Part shown: positions 16,296 to 24,998 of the stretch, one piece after another
How positions within the stretch are numbered: position 1 is the first letter of the stretch
How the letters are laid out: the number at the start of each line of letters is the position of its first letter
Origin: Synechococcus sp. BO 8801
GTDB taxonomy: Bacteria > Cyanobacteriota > Cyanobacteriia > PCC-6307 > Cyanobiaceae
Direction: 5' to 3'
DNA: 64,000 bases
Assembly: GCF_002252675.1 (NCBI RefSeq)
Contig: NZ_NQKY01000001.1
Location: 141,315-205,314, forward strand
The notes under the pieces: generated by a model
The model's database searches: none
Told to the model about the DNA's origin: nothing
What the model saw: only the letters and a program-made list of their open reading frames with translations
Translations under genes and position numbers: made by a program

Positions 16296-16724
16296 TCAGC
16301 GCAGGTAGGAGCGGATCGCGGGACGGCACCAGAACACCAGGGCCGCCAGGGTCAGGCCCCAGGCCAGGGGGGCGCCCACCGCCAGCAGGAGCCGTTCCTC
16401 CCCCACCAGCGCCAGCCGCACGATGCCGTAGGCCATCTCGATCGCCAGATCCAGCGACAGGGCCACGATCGCCAGCACCTGACCCCAGAGGCGCCACTTC
16501 AGCAGGGCGACGCAGGCCACCACCCCCAGGGCCACCGCCGGCAGCACGGCACTGGTGTAGACGACCACATTGGCCGTGCGCCAGAGGCTGGTGAGCAGGA
16601 TTGCCGCCAGGCCCAGCGGCAGGGCCAGCAGGTTGGCCACCAGACCGAGCCAGGCGAGCACGCGATAGCCGCGGGGCGGCTGCAGCTCCGCGAGGGCGGC
16701 AGGGGTCGGCGAGAGCGTCTGCAT
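16296..16724 (-). CDS. Four-helix membrane protein, unknown
   Basis: 142 residues from the ATG at 16724 with four hydrophobic segments (about residues 23-45, 53-75, 80-103 and 113-133) and short charged loops, ending in RPAIRSYLR. It is upstream of glnN on the same strand, 105 bases away. No family recognised. It may be co-transcribed with the next upstream gene, which ends 13 bases before its start. Confidence 0.6.
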   Translation of the reverse strand: MQTLSPTPAALAELQPPRGYRVLAWLGLVANLLALPLGLAAILLTSLWRTANVVVYTSAVLPAVALGVVACVALLKWRLWGQVLAIVALSLDLAIEMAYGIVRLALVGEERLLLAVGAPLAWGLTLAALVFWCRPAIRSYLR

Positions 16725-16737
16725 TCGGTCGATTCTC

Positions 16738-17103
16738 TCAGTTGCGGTCAGGCAAGGCGCCGTCCCTGTCGGATCGAAACACCAGGTCAAGGTCGGGCAT
16801 CACCTCGGCGGCGATCGCCACCAGGGTCTCGAACAGCTGCTTGGTGTGGGGCGCCCCCGCCCCCATGGCCTCCCGGCTCATCAGCACCAGTTCCAGCACG
16901 GGCCCATCCGCCTTGGCCTGCACGTCGGCGATCAGCTGCAGCCGCAGCGTCTCGTGCTCACCCCGGACCATGGCGCTGAGATGGGCGGGGGAGCGGTGCT
17001 CCACGTCGGCGTGGAACCGCAGCAACAGGGGATCCAGCCGACCGATGAGCTCCGTCGGCGGCAGGGGAGCCCGGGGCCTGAAGAGCAGCAGGAAGCGGGC
17101 CAT
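16738..17103 (-). CDS. Hypothetical protein
   Basis: 121 residues starting at ATG 17103. No signal peptide or membrane segment. The sequence alternates hydrophobic strands and amphipathic helices (LLLFRPRAPLPPTELIGRLD, then AAEVMPDLDLVFRSD near the C-terminus). Not recognised. It follows the pirin gene by 72 bases in the same direction and could be the tail of that operon. Confidence 0.55.
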   Translation of the reverse strand: MARFLLLFRPRAPLPPTELIGRLDPLLLRFHADVEHRSPAHLSAMVRGEHETLRLQLIADVQAKADGPVLELVLMSREAMGAGAPHTKQLFETLVAIAAEVMPDLDLVFRSDRDGALPDRN

Positions 17104-17175
17104 GACGTCAGGCTGTTCCCCCCATCCTGGGGCCGTGCCGGGGGGCGGCGCCCGCCGCGGCCCGCCGGGGGCCGC

Positions 17176-17868
17176 TCAGCGCAGTTCGAACAGGAGCACG
17201 TCCGCTCCGTCGGGGCCGGCCTGGAGGCTGTCCGGAGCGGCCGCCGGGAAGCCGAGGCCGTCGCCCCGCTGCAGCGGCCGGCCGAAGGCCGTGCCCTCCC
17301 CATCGATCACCTGAAGCCAGCCGGCAGCGTCGGAGGCGATGGCCAGCTCCAGCCGCTCGCCCGCGCCGGCCCGGGCTCGCCAGAGCCGCACCGGCCGGTT
17401 GATGGCCAGGGCCCCCTGGCGTCCATCCGGATCCAGCAGCGGCGTCCAGCCAGGTTGGAGCCGGAACGGCTCCTGGCGGTAGGCGGGGGGGTGGCCCGCC
17501 CGATCCGGCTCGATCCAGATCTGCAGCAGCCGGCAGGGGCTCTCGCCCTGATTCACCTCGCTGTGGACCACGCCGGTGCCGGCGCTCATCGCCTGCACCT
17601 CTCCGGCCCGCAGCACCTCGCTGTGGCCCATGGAGTCGTGGTGATTGAGCTGGCCATCCACCATCACCGTGACGATCTCCATGTCCCGGTGGGGATGCAT
17701 GCCGAAGCCGCGGCCGGCGGCGATGGTGTCGTCGTTGATCACCCGCAGCGGTCCGAACCCCATCCAGGCCGGATCGTGGTGGTGGGAAAAGGAGAAGCTG
17801 TGCCAGCTGTCCAGCCAGTCGAGACGGCTGTGGAAGCGCTCGGCGGCGGGTCGGAAGACAAGGGTCAT
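17176..17868 (-). CDS. Pirin family protein (quercetinase-like bicupin)
   Basis: 230-residue two-cupin protein. The N-terminal cupin shows the pirin metal site: GMHPHRDMEIVT with two histidines and GTGVVHSEVN with another. Bacterial pirins of this length (YhhW type) can oxidise quercetin in vitro and are often near reductases. It is the third gene of an apparent operon with the Old Yellow Enzyme and FMN reductase, nine bases after the latter, which suggests a role in detoxifying phenolic or quinone compounds. Confidence 0.88.
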   Translation of the reverse strand: MTLVFRPAAERFHSRLDWLDSWHSFSFSHHHDPAWMGFGPLRVINDDTIAAGRGFGMHPHRDMEIVTVMVDGQLNHHDSMGHSEVLRAGEVQAMSAGTGVVHSEVNQGESPCRLLQIWIEPDRAGHPPAYRQEPFRLQPGWTPLLDPDGRQGALAINRPVRLWRARAGAGERLELAIASDAAGWLQVIDGEGTAFGRPLQRGDGLGFPAAAPDSLQAGPDGADVLLFELR

Positions 17869-17877
17869 GGGGGGGGC

Positions 17878-18396
17878 TCAGGGTTGGATCAGTTCCATGC
17901 GCTGCAGCCGCTGCACGATGTCGTCGATGCTGCTGTCCTTGGCGGGATTGCTGCGGCTGCTGGAGAGCTGGCGACCCACCACGTGGGCTCCGAGGTGGGC
18001 CAGCTGGATGCGCAGCACGGCCAGCACTTCGACGCCGGGACCGCCGGAATGGGTGGCGATCGCGATCGGTCGACCGTTGAACAGGGTGCGGAAGCCGTCC
18101 CCCTGCACCGAGAGCCAGGCGATGGCGCTGGTCAGCACCGGTGGGAGGGAGCCGTTGTACTCGGGGGCGCAGATCACCCAGCGGGGGGCGGCCTCAAGCC
18201 TGCGGCTCAGCCCCTCCACCTCGGCGGGAAGGCCGGACTCCGCGTGGGTGCGGGGGTTGTAGAGCGGCAGGGACAGGGTGGTGAGGTCGAGCACCTCGGC
18301 GGCCATGGCGCGGGCGCGGCCGGCGGCGGCGAAACGCTCGGCGAGTTTCAGGTTCTCGCCGTTGCTGGCACTGAGCACCAGAAGATCGGGGGACAT
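17878..18396 (-). CDS. NAD(P)H-dependent FMN reductase
   Basis: 172-residue flavodoxin-fold reductase beginning MSPDLLVLSASNGENLKLAE, with the second motif APEYNGSLPPVLTSAIAWLS typical of chromate/azo/quinone reductases of the NADPH-dependent FMN reductase family. It would reduce FMN or quinones. Its start codon is one base downstream of the Old Yellow Enzyme stop, so the two are surely co-transcribed. Confidence 0.88.
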   Translation of the reverse strand: MSPDLLVLSASNGENLKLAERFAAAGRARAMAAEVLDLTTLSLPLYNPRTHAESGLPAEVEGLSRRLEAAPRWVICAPEYNGSLPPVLTSAIAWLSVQGDGFRTLFNGRPIAIATHSGGPGVEVLAVLRIQLAHLGAHVVGRQLSSSRSNPAKDSSIDDIVQRLQRMELIQP

Positions 18397-18397
18397 G

Positions 18398-19465
18398 TCA
18401 GGCGGATTCCAGGAAGGGGTAGTCGGTGTAGCCGGCCGGACCTGGGGAGTAGAAGGTGGCCGGGTCGGGGGACTGCAGGGGGGCGCCCAGGCGCAGGCGC
18501 TCGGGCAGGTCCGGGTTGGCCAGGAACGGCGTGCCGAAGGCCACCGCGTCGAGCTGGCCGGCGGCGATGGCGGCGTTGGCCTCCTCGGCCGTGTAGCCCA
18601 TGTTCCCCACCAGCACCCCGCTGAAGCCGGAACGGATCGGGGTGAGCACATCGCCGTGCTGCTGGCCGAGGAAGTCCCCCCGCATCACGTGCAAGTAATC
18701 CAGGCCGGTGCTCTCCAGCCGCTGGGCCAGCCAGCCCGACAGTCCGATGGGGTCGCTGTCGACCATGGCGTTGTAGCCGTTCAGCGGCGAGATCCGCAGG
18801 CCCACCAGGGGCGATTCGGCCCGGGCGGCCTCCAGCACCTCCAGCAGCAGCCGGGCCCGGTTGGCCACCGGCCCGCCGTAGGGACCCTGGCGCCGATTGC
18901 TGCCGTCCCGCAGGAAGGCGTCGAGCAGGTAGCCGTTGGCGCCATGCACCTCGACCCCGTCGAAGCCGGCGTCGATGGCGTTGCGGGTGGCCTGGCGGAA
19001 CCCCGCCACGATCGCGGGCAGTTCGTCGTCGGCCAGCTCCCGGGGGACGACATAGGGCTGTTTCCCTTCGGGGGTGTGCACCTCGTCGCCGGTGATCGCG
19101 ATCGGGCTCGGCCCCACGGGCTGGCGGCCATCGTTGAGCAGGGGGTGGCAGGCCCGCCCGCCATGCCAGATCTGCAGCACGATCCGCCCACCGGCGGCAT
19201 GGACCGCGTCGGTGGTGAGTCGCCAGCCCGCCACCTGGGCCGCCGAATGGATGCCGGGTTCGTGCCAGAAGGCCGAGTTGCCCTCCAGCACCATCGTGGC
19301 CTCGGCGATCAGCAGGCCGGCGCTGGCCCGCTGCTGGTAGTAGGTGGCCATCAGCGGGCCTGGAACGTGCTCCGGCTCGGCCCGGCATCGGGTGAGGGGG
19401 GCCATCAGCACCCGATTGGGCAGCTGCAGCGGGCCCACGCTCAGGGGGGTGAACAGGTCGCTCAT
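18398..19465 (-). CDS. Old Yellow Enzyme family alkene reductase
   Basis: 355-residue FMN enzyme of the NemA/OYE family reducing the C=C bond of electrophilic enones, maleimides and nitro compounds. Features are LFTPLSVGPLQLPNRVLMAP at the N-terminus, the active-site QIWHGGRACHP, EVHGANGYLLDAF and the FMN phosphate site GNMGYTAEEA. First gene of the OYE-FMN reductase-pirin unit. An HxlR-type regulator is divergently transcribed from the other side of the promoter and is the natural candidate controller, comparable to NemR or YodB-type electrophile responses. Confidence 0.9.
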   Translation of the reverse strand: MSDLFTPLSVGPLQLPNRVLMAPLTRCRAEPEHVPGPLMATYYQQRASAGLLIAEATMVLEGNSAFWHEPGIHSAAQVAGWRLTTDAVHAAGGRIVLQIWHGGRACHPLLNDGRQPVGPSPIAITGDEVHTPEGKQPYVVPRELADDELPAIVAGFRQATRNAIDAGFDGVEVHGANGYLLDAFLRDGSNRRQGPYGGPVANRARLLLEVLEAARAESPLVGLRISPLNGYNAMVDSDPIGLSGWLAQRLESTGLDYLHVMRGDFLGQQHGDVLTPIRSGFSGVLVGNMGYTAEEANAAIAAGQLDAVAFGTPFLANPDLPERLRLGAPLQSPDPATFYSPGPAGYTDYPFLESA

Positions 19466-19559
19466 GGGGCGGTGACCGACCGGCTGGAGCGGGGATGCCC
19501 CGGGCCGTAAGGGATTGTTAAGGTCATGGGGGGACTCTGGCGGACCCCCACCCTGACTG

Positions 19560-19579
19560 ACAAGAACGCACCCGCTTGT
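19560..19579. promoter_or_regulatory. Candidate HxlR operator
   Basis: Inverted repeat ACAAG-N10-CTTGT in the 146-base region between the Old Yellow Enzyme and HxlR start codons. HxlR regulators bind imperfect palindromes close to their own promoters. The arms are short, so this is only a candidate. Confidence 0.35.
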
Positions 19580-19611
19580 GCCTGGGGCACCTGCCGGTAA
19601 CCCCGATCCCT

Positions 19612-19968
19612 GTGACGGCCTCTCTCCCCGATTCCCTGGACTCCGATGGTTCCCAGCTCTGCCCGGCGGAGCTGGCCCTGCGGGTGATGCGCGGCCGATG
19701 GAAGCTGCTGATCCTCTGCCGGCTCCGGGAGGGTCCCCAGCGCTTCTCGGCCCTGCAGCGGTCCCTGGTGGGGGTGAGCCACAAGGTGCTCACGGCCCAG
19801 CTGCGGGAGCTGGAGGCCGATGCCGTCGTCTGCCGCCGCGTCTTCGGTGAGGTGCCGCCGAGGGTGGAGTACGACCTCAGCGAGCGGGGTCGGGCGCTCC
19901 TGCCCGTGCTGGAAGGTCTGCATGCCTGGGGAGCGGCAACCCCGACAGCGGTGGAAGCTGGGGAATGA
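19612..19968 (+). CDS. HxlR family transcriptional regulator
   Basis: 118 residues from the GTG at 19612. The winged helix is complete: CPAELALRVMRGRWKLLIL, then RFSALQRSLVGVSHKVLTAQ, LRELEADAVVCRR and PPRVEYDLSERG. The leading Cys residue (in QLCPAE) is the redox or electrophile sensor in many HxlR/YodB proteins. Divergent from the Old Yellow Enzyme operon, which it probably represses until thiol modification. Its last 92 bases overlap, on the opposite strand, the 3' end of the glycosyltransferase gene. Confidence 0.9.
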   Translation: MTASLPDSLDSDGSQLCPAELALRVMRGRWKLLILCRLREGPQRFSALQRSLVGVSHKVLTAQLRELEADAVVCRRVFGEVPPRVEYDLSERGRALLPVLEGLHAWGAATPTAVEAGE

Positions 19969-21877
19969 GGCTGCGGCGGAACCAGCTTTCCGGCTCCACC
20001 CGCTGCAGCGTGCGCAGCAGCACCAGGGGCAGGGTGCGGAGCTCGAAGGGTGCCCGCAGGGTCGGCCACAGCCCCTCGCGGCGGTAGAGCAGGGACTCCA
20101 GCTGATCCCGCTGCGGCGGGGTGAGCGGTCCCCAGACCCCGCCGATGGCACCGGCCTCCCGGGCCATCGCCAGGAACGGCAGCGCCAGACCCGGCACCAG
20201 CCCCTCCAGCCTGAGGCTGTCGGCCGCCTGCAGCACCAAAGCGTCCTCCGGGCTCTCCAGGCCGAGCTCGGCGCCCGTGGCACTCACCGCCCGCAGCCGC
20301 CCGTGCACCGTTCCGCCGCTGTGCTGCAGCCGCACCGGCACCGAGAGGGCAAACCAGGGAACCCCATCCCGGTGGGGCCGGTCCCAGCAGCTGCGGATCG
20401 CCAGCAGCAGCAGCAGGCCGTTGAGCAGGCTCCAGCCCAGCACCACCCCGACCGTGGCGGCCGAGACCGGCAGCAGCCCCTCCTGGCCGGCCATCAGCGG
20501 GAGGCGACCCGGTGCCAGGTTCCAGAGCGCCACCAGCTGCAGGGCCAGCAGGGCCAGCAGCGGCAGCAGCAGGCCCGCATCCGGGCCGGTGTCCCGGCCG
20601 ACCACCGCCTTTGGCGTGACCCGGAACCGCCGCGGCCGGCCCAGGGCCGTGGCGACCACGGCGGCACAGATCGGCACCAGGAAGATCCAGCGGTACAGCT
20701 CCGGCAGGATCGCGGCGCGGGCGTGGCCGCTCAGCCAGCGGGTGAGCAGCAGCTGGCTGAACACGAACGGCATGGCAACCGTGAGCAGGGCATCGCCGCT
20801 GAAGAGGATCGGGGCGATGCCCAGCAGGCCCAGGCTGAGCGGCGTGCAGAGCAGCACCAGCTGGGCGGGGAAGGTGAACCAGTGCAGGATGCCTTCGCTG
20901 TAGGCGAGCCGCTGCAGGGGGCTGAGCCCGGGGATGCGCAGCGGATCGGCTCCCGTGCGCAGGGTCTGGAGGGAACCGCTGCCCCAGCGGCAGCGCTGCC
21001 GCGCCATGGTCGCGGCCGTGAAGGGGGCGAGGCCGGCGCTCAGCTTCTCCGAGAGGTAGTGGTTGCGGTAGCCGGCGGCGGTGATCCGGATGCCGGTGGC
21101 CAGGTCCTCCGATGGGGTGGCCGTCTCGAAGCCGCCCACCCGCTCCAGCGCCTCGCGCCGCATCAGGAAGGAGGTGCCGGCGCAGACCACGGCATTGAGG
21201 TTCTGGCGGGTGGGCTGGATCCAGCGGTAGAAGCTTTCCTCGTCCGGCAGCAGCCAGCGCTCCAGGCGCAGATTGCGCATCACCGGATCGGCATTCATGT
21301 AGCTCTGGGGCGTCTGCACGAAGCCCACCGACGGGTCGGCGAACAGGCCGACCGTGCGGCGCAGGAAGGGTCGCAGCGGCACGACGTCGGCGTCGAAGAC
21401 CGCCACCAGCTCCCCTTGGCAGTGGCGCAGCCCGTGGTTGAGGTTGCCGGCCTTGGCATGGGCGTGCTCCCGGCGGGCGACATAGCGGCAGCCGAGGCGG
21501 TCGCAGAGTTCCGCCAGCTCCGGCCGGTCGCTGTCGTCGAGCAGCCAGACCGTGTGGCTGGGGTAGTCCATCGCCAGGCAGCCCCGCAGGCAGCGCTCCA
21601 CCAGCTCGACCGGTTCGCCGCAGCTGGGCACGAGCACGTCGACTGACGGGACGGGCGTGGGGATCGGACCTGCGGGGGGCGCCGGCCGTTCGGGCAGGAG
21701 CGTGAACCAGAGCTGCAGGAAGAACCCGGCCAGCAGGACCAGCTCCGCCGCCAGGGTCAGGAGGCTGAGGCTGGCGGCCAGCGGCGTGGCCAGGTTGAGG
21801 CTGGCGCTGAAGCGCCAGTTCAGATAACGGGCCCCCAGCAGTGTCAGCAGCAGAACGGCCCAGGGCAGGCGTGCCAT
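19877..21877 (-). CDS. Cellulose-synthase-like glycosyltransferase with PilZ domain
   Basis: 666-residue inner-membrane family 2 processive glycosyltransferase. Two N-terminal membrane segments precede the catalytic domain with VDVLVPSCGEP, the UDP-binding DDS, the AVFDADVVP DxD motif, TPSEDLATG and the QRCRW acceptor motif (RQRCRWGSGSLQ). Several transmembrane helices and a C-terminal PilZ-like segment follow (VPVRLQHSGGTVHG, then GAELGLES), suggesting c-di-GMP control as in BcsA. The polymer made is not certain. The C-terminal tail overlaps the convergent HxlR gene by 92 bases. Confidence 0.85.
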   Translation of the reverse strand: MARLPWAVLLLTLLGARYLNWRFSASLNLATPLAASLSLLTLAAELVLLAGFFLQLWFTLLPERPAPPAGPIPTPVPSVDVLVPSCGEPVELVERCLRGCLAMDYPSHTVWLLDDSDRPELAELCDRLGCRYVARREHAHAKAGNLNHGLRHCQGELVAVFDADVVPLRPFLRRTVGLFADPSVGFVQTPQSYMNADPVMRNLRLERWLLPDEESFYRWIQPTRQNLNAVVCAGTSFLMRREALERVGGFETATPSEDLATGIRITAAGYRNHYLSEKLSAGLAPFTAATMARQRCRWGSGSLQTLRTGADPLRIPGLSPLQRLAYSEGILHWFTFPAQLVLLCTPLSLGLLGIAPILFSGDALLTVAMPFVFSQLLLTRWLSGHARAAILPELYRWIFLVPICAAVVATALGRPRRFRVTPKAVVGRDTGPDAGLLLPLLALLALQLVALWNLAPGRLPLMAGQEGLLPVSAATVGVVLGWSLLNGLLLLLAIRSCWDRPHRDGVPWFALSVPVRLQHSGGTVHGRLRAVSATGAELGLESPEDALVLQAADSLRLEGLVPGLALPFLAMAREAGAIGGVWGPLTPPQRDQLESLLYRREGLWPTLRAPFELRTLPLVLLRTLQRVEPESWFRRSLIPQLPPLSGLPLPRHADLPARAGAPDPAR

Positions 21878-21974
21878 CGACCCGGACCAATTGTTAAGCA
21901 AATCTAGGCGGTTCTCCCGGCGCACCGGGATCGGGCCGGCCCATGGCCGCGGCCTCAGGTGCCACTGGCCCATG

Positions 21975-22005
21975 AAAAAGCCCGGCGTCCAGGATCGCCG
22001 GGCTT
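21975..22005 (-). terminator. Intrinsic terminator, minus strand
   Basis: On the minus strand AAGCCCGGCG-type arms form CGCCGGGCTT after an eight-base loop, followed by a run of T residues. It terminates a leftward transcript that must enter from the 22.0-22.6 kb gap or read through from the glnT-like gene, since the nearest minus-strand stop codon is 550 bases upstream. Confidence 0.85.
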
Positions 22006-22557
22006 GGGGTGGAACGATGACGTTCCTGACGTGGTTCGGGTTGTCTGATGTCGGTGGTGACTCCGGTTGAACGGTCGGTTAGACGGTTGACATTCGGAAG
22101 CGTTGACGATCAGAAGGGCTGACGATCGGGTCCTTGGGGACCGTGGATGGGTGATGGGGAGGGAGACGAGGATGCTCCTCCGCCATGGACGCGCCATCAA
22201 AGAGAGGTCAGCTGGGCTGGGGATCCATAGGGAGTCCCCTGGGGTGGGTTTCGGAGTCGGAGCTGCGGAGGGGAGGCACCTGGGGCCGAGGCATCCAGGA
22301 GCCGGTTTCCATGGACCCGTGGGCACCTGAACGATGCATCGGGTAATCGGCGAACGATCGGGAAACCGTTGTAGGGAACAAGACTGTTGGAGCAGGGGCC
22401 TGCCGTCAGCACACTCCTGACATCTGACCGGGCGGGGTGTCTTCCATCGCTGGAGCCTCCTGGTTTCTGAATTCACTCTCATCCCTCCCGGCCGCCCTGG
22501 CCATAGGCAATCGTGCTGGTCTTCGCCCGCGCAGGGCTGGGTCGCCTTCCTGGGCCC
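22006..22557. other. 550-base region without a convincing gene
   Basis: No reading frame here has cyanobacterial protein character. The sequence contains short repeats such as TTGACGATC / CTGACGATC at about 22103 and 22121, lower GC than its neighbours, and a terminator at its left end. It is either a long 3' untranslated region or holds an unannotated small RNA. Confidence 0.5.
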
Positions 22558-23805
22558 TCACTCGTCGTTGCGCTGGGCCACCAGGGCTTCGTAGGCGGTG
22601 CAGAACGGTTCCCCCAGGGAGTCCCGCAGCGGTGCGTCGTGGCGGAAGGCCTCAAGGGCATCGGCGTGACAGGTGGGCAGGGAGGCCGCCCCCGTCGGTG
22701 CCTCCACATAGGTGTTCAGATCGCTGCGGGGGCCGGGCTCGAGCCGCCGTTCGATGCCGTCCAGACCCGCCGCCAGCACCGCCGCCTGGAGCAGGTAGGG
22801 GTTGGCGGCGCCGTCGCCGAGACGCAGCTCGATCCGCTGGTCGTCGGGGATGCGCACCATGTGGGTGCGGTTGTTGCCGCCGTAGCTGATCCAGGAGGGG
22901 GACCAGGTGGCGCCGGAACTGGTGACGGAACGTGCCAGGCGCCGGTAGCTGCCGGCCACCGGATTGGTGAGGGCGCACAGGGCCGGGGCGTGGGCCAGCA
23001 GGCCGGCGAGAAACCGGTAGGCCACCTCCGACAGGCCCTTCTCCCCGGCAGGGTCGTGGAACACATTGCGCCCCCCTTCGTCCCAGAGCGAGGCGTGCAG
23101 GTGGGCGCCGTTGCCGGTGAGGGCCGGGATCGGCTTGGGCTGGAAGCTCACCCGCACCCCATGGCGTTCCGCCAGGGCGGCCGCCATCACGCGGAAGAAG
23201 GCGTGGCGGTCGGCGGTCAGCAGCGATTCGGCGTAGGTCCAGTTCAGTTCGAACTGGCCATTGGCGTCCTCGTGATCGGCCTGGTACGGCCCCCAGCCGA
23301 GGCTCTCCATGCCGTCCAGCAGTTCGCTGATCAGCGGGTAGTGGCGCATCAGGGCCAGCTGGTCGTAGCAGGGCTTGGACTGCCGGTCGAGGCCATCGGC
23401 GATGGCGTCCCGTTCCGGGTCCATCAGGAAGAACTCCGCCTCGACGCCGCTGCGGAACTGCAGGCCCATGGCCGCCGCCCGGGCGATCTGACGCTGGAGC
23501 ACCCGGCGCGGCGACTGCTCCAGCACCTGGCCCTCCACCTGCAGATCGGTGGCCACCCAGGCCACGTCCGGCTGCCAGGGGAGCACCATCAGGCTGGTGA
23601 CATCGGGGATCGCCAGCACGTCCGGATCGGCCGGGGTCATGTCGAGCCAGGCGGCGAAACCGGCGAAGCCGGCCCCGGATCGGGCCAGTTCGGCCGCCGC
23701 GGCCGCCGGCACCAGCTTGGCCCGCTGCACCCCGAACAGGTCGCAGAAGGAGAAGAGGAAGTGGCGGATGCCATGGGTGGCGGCGAAGCGGGCCAGATCG
23801 GTCAT
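22558..23805 (-). CDS. glnT: Glutamine-synthetase-family ligase (GlnT-like), copy 1
   Basis: 415-residue GS-fold enzyme of the class called type III glutamate-ammonia ligase or GlnT, distinct from both GSI (GlnA) and GSIII (GlnN). Motifs are FLFSFCDLFGVQRAKLVP near the N-terminus, VLPWQPDVAWVATDL, the metal-site GVEAEFFLMD, GQFELNWTYAESLL, NGAHLHASLWDEGG and GGNNRTHMVRIP. Members include gamma-glutamylmethylamide and gamma-glutamyl-amine synthetases, so the acceptor may be an amine rather than ammonia. It resembles the copy at 30961-32325. Downstream partner in a unit with an alpha/beta hydrolase and a membrane desaturase. Confidence 0.85.
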   Translation of the reverse strand: MTDLARFAATHGIRHFLFSFCDLFGVQRAKLVPAAAAAELARSGAGFAGFAAWLDMTPADPDVLAIPDVTSLMVLPWQPDVAWVATDLQVEGQVLEQSPRRVLQRQIARAAAMGLQFRSGVEAEFFLMDPERDAIADGLDRQSKPCYDQLALMRHYPLISELLDGMESLGWGPYQADHEDANGQFELNWTYAESLLTADRHAFFRVMAAALAERHGVRVSFQPKPIPALTGNGAHLHASLWDEGGRNVFHDPAGEKGLSEVAYRFLAGLLAHAPALCALTNPVAGSYRRLARSVTSSGATWSPSWISYGGNNRTHMVRIPDDQRIELRLGDGAANPYLLQAAVLAAGLDGIERRLEPGPRSDLNTYVEAPTGAASLPTCHADALEAFRHDAPLRDSLGEPFCTAYEALVAQRNDE

Positions 23806-23867
23806 CGGGGGTGGTGAGGGGTGAGGCGGGTGTGGGGGCGGCGAGTGGGGGCTGGCCGGAGGCGATC

Positions 23868-23925
23868 CGTCAGCGCAGAGCCGTCAGTCGGCGCAGAGGC
23901 GTCAGTCAGTGCAGAGCCGATCCAC
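23868..23925. repeat. Imperfect tandem repeat between glnT-like gene and hydrolase
   Basis: Three imperfect copies of a roughly 18-base unit of the form CGTCAGTCGGCGCAGAGC, running from the intergenic spacer into the last codons of the hydrolase. No function can be assigned. Confidence 0.5.
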
Positions 23926-24987
23926 GGCGGCCCGCAGCTGGCGCTGCTCGGCCGGCGCGTCGCGGGGATTGCCGGCCCGGTGGCCCAGGTCGGACTCCAG
24001 AACCTCGAAGTGGGCACCGCGGATCAGGGCGGCCTCGGCCTGGCAGTCGTCGGGGGTGAAATAGAGGTCGTGGCGGCCGGCGATCACGGCGGTGCGGGCC
24101 CGGATCCGGCCCAGGGCCGCGGCCAGGTCGGCATCGGGATCGCCTTGGCTCGTGGCTTCTGGATCGCCATCGGCAGCACCATCGCCAGGGGCATCGGCCG
24201 CGCTGATCCCGGCGGCGGCTGCCACGTCGTTCGCCAGCCAGACATCGAGCATGGCCAGCAGGTCATGGGGGTCGTGGCGGCGGTAAGCCGGCAGCCAGGC
24301 CTGCTCCACGTAGGCCTCGACGCTGGCGTAGCCCAGCTGGCGATGGGCGCCGCGGCGATAGAAGGGCTGGCTGGCGGCCCAGCTGGCGTAGATCAGGGCG
24401 AAGGTGCGCAACCCCTGCTCCGGTACGCCCCGGAAGCAGCGCCCATCCCAGTGGGGATCGGCGGTGAGGGCCTGGCGCAGGCTGAGCAGGAACACCCGGT
24501 TGTGGGCCGTGGTGCGCGCCGTGCCGCAGACGCAGCAGATCCGCCGGGTCCGCTCCGGCTCCAGCACGGCCCAGTGGTAGGCCTGCTGGGCCCCCATCGA
24601 CCAGCCGTAGATCAGGGCCGGTGCGCCCACCTGGAAGACCTCCTCCAGCAGCCGGCGCTGGGCGGCCACGTTGTCACGGTGGTCGACGGGCCAGGAGCCG
24701 GCCACCAGGCCGGCTCCTGAGTTGCTGGGACTGGTGGAGCGGCCATTGCCGAACTGGCTGACCAGCACCACGCACCAGCGCTCCGGATCGAGGATCGGCC
24801 CCACCACCCAGTCGATGTCCTCGGGCCAGGCGCCATAGGAGCTCGGGTAGAGCACCAGGTTGGAGCGGTCTTCTGCCAGCGTTCCGTAGACCCGATAGTC
24901 GAGCCAGGCGGCGGGAAGGATCCCGCCGGCGGCGAGGGGAAAGTCCCCGAGCGCGAAGCGGCGCGGGGGGGCGGGGCTTGGGGGCAA
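23902..24987 (-). CDS. Alpha/beta hydrolase, homoserine O-acetyltransferase-like
   Basis: Protein of about 361 residues if begun at the TTG at 24987; the true start is uncertain because no ATG lies near the conserved N-terminus (RRFALGDFPLAAGG). The catalytic triad is visible: nucleophile Ser in YGWSMGAQQAYHW, Asp in AGRHDLYFTPDD and His in SDLGHRAGNP. The block LVLYPSSYG and VSQFGNGRSTSPSN places it with MetX-like acyltransferases or hydrolases of unassigned function. It sits 11 bases after the desaturase and 96 bases before the GlnT-like gene, all on the minus strand. An Ala/Asp-rich insertion (SAADAPGDGAADGDPE) interrupts the cap region. Confidence 0.75.
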   Translation of the reverse strand: MPPSPAPPRRFALGDFPLAAGGILPAAWLDYRVYGTLAEDRSNLVLYPSSYGAWPEDIDWVVGPILDPERWCVVLVSQFGNGRSTSPSNSGAGLVAGSWPVDHRDNVAAQRRLLEEVFQVGAPALIYGWSMGAQQAYHWAVLEPERTRRICCVCGTARTTAHNRVFLLSLRQALTADPHWDGRCFRGVPEQGLRTFALIYASWAASQPFYRRGAHRQLGYASVEAYVEQAWLPAYRRHDPHDLLAMLDVWLANDVAAAAGISAADAPGDGAADGDPEATSQGDPDADLAAALGRIRARTAVIAGRHDLYFTPDDCQAEAALIRGAHFEVLESDLGHRAGNPRDAPAEQRQLRAAVDRLCTD

Positions 24988-24998
24988 GGGAGCGGGGT

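Noticed and set aside
16191-16300. An NtcA site upstream of glnN.
   Set aside because: No GTA-N8-TAC or GT-N10-AC arrangement was found in the 110 bases before the chosen start.
14013-16979. A very long open frame on the plus strand opposite glnN and the membrane-protein gene.
   Set aside because: It is His/Gly/Gln-rich, antisense to a clearly homologous enzyme and reflects high-GC third positions, not a gene.
19501-19559. GGGGG ... CCCCC in the Old Yellow Enzyme promoter as an operator.
   Set aside because: Homopolymer arms are expected in GC-rich DNA and carry little information.
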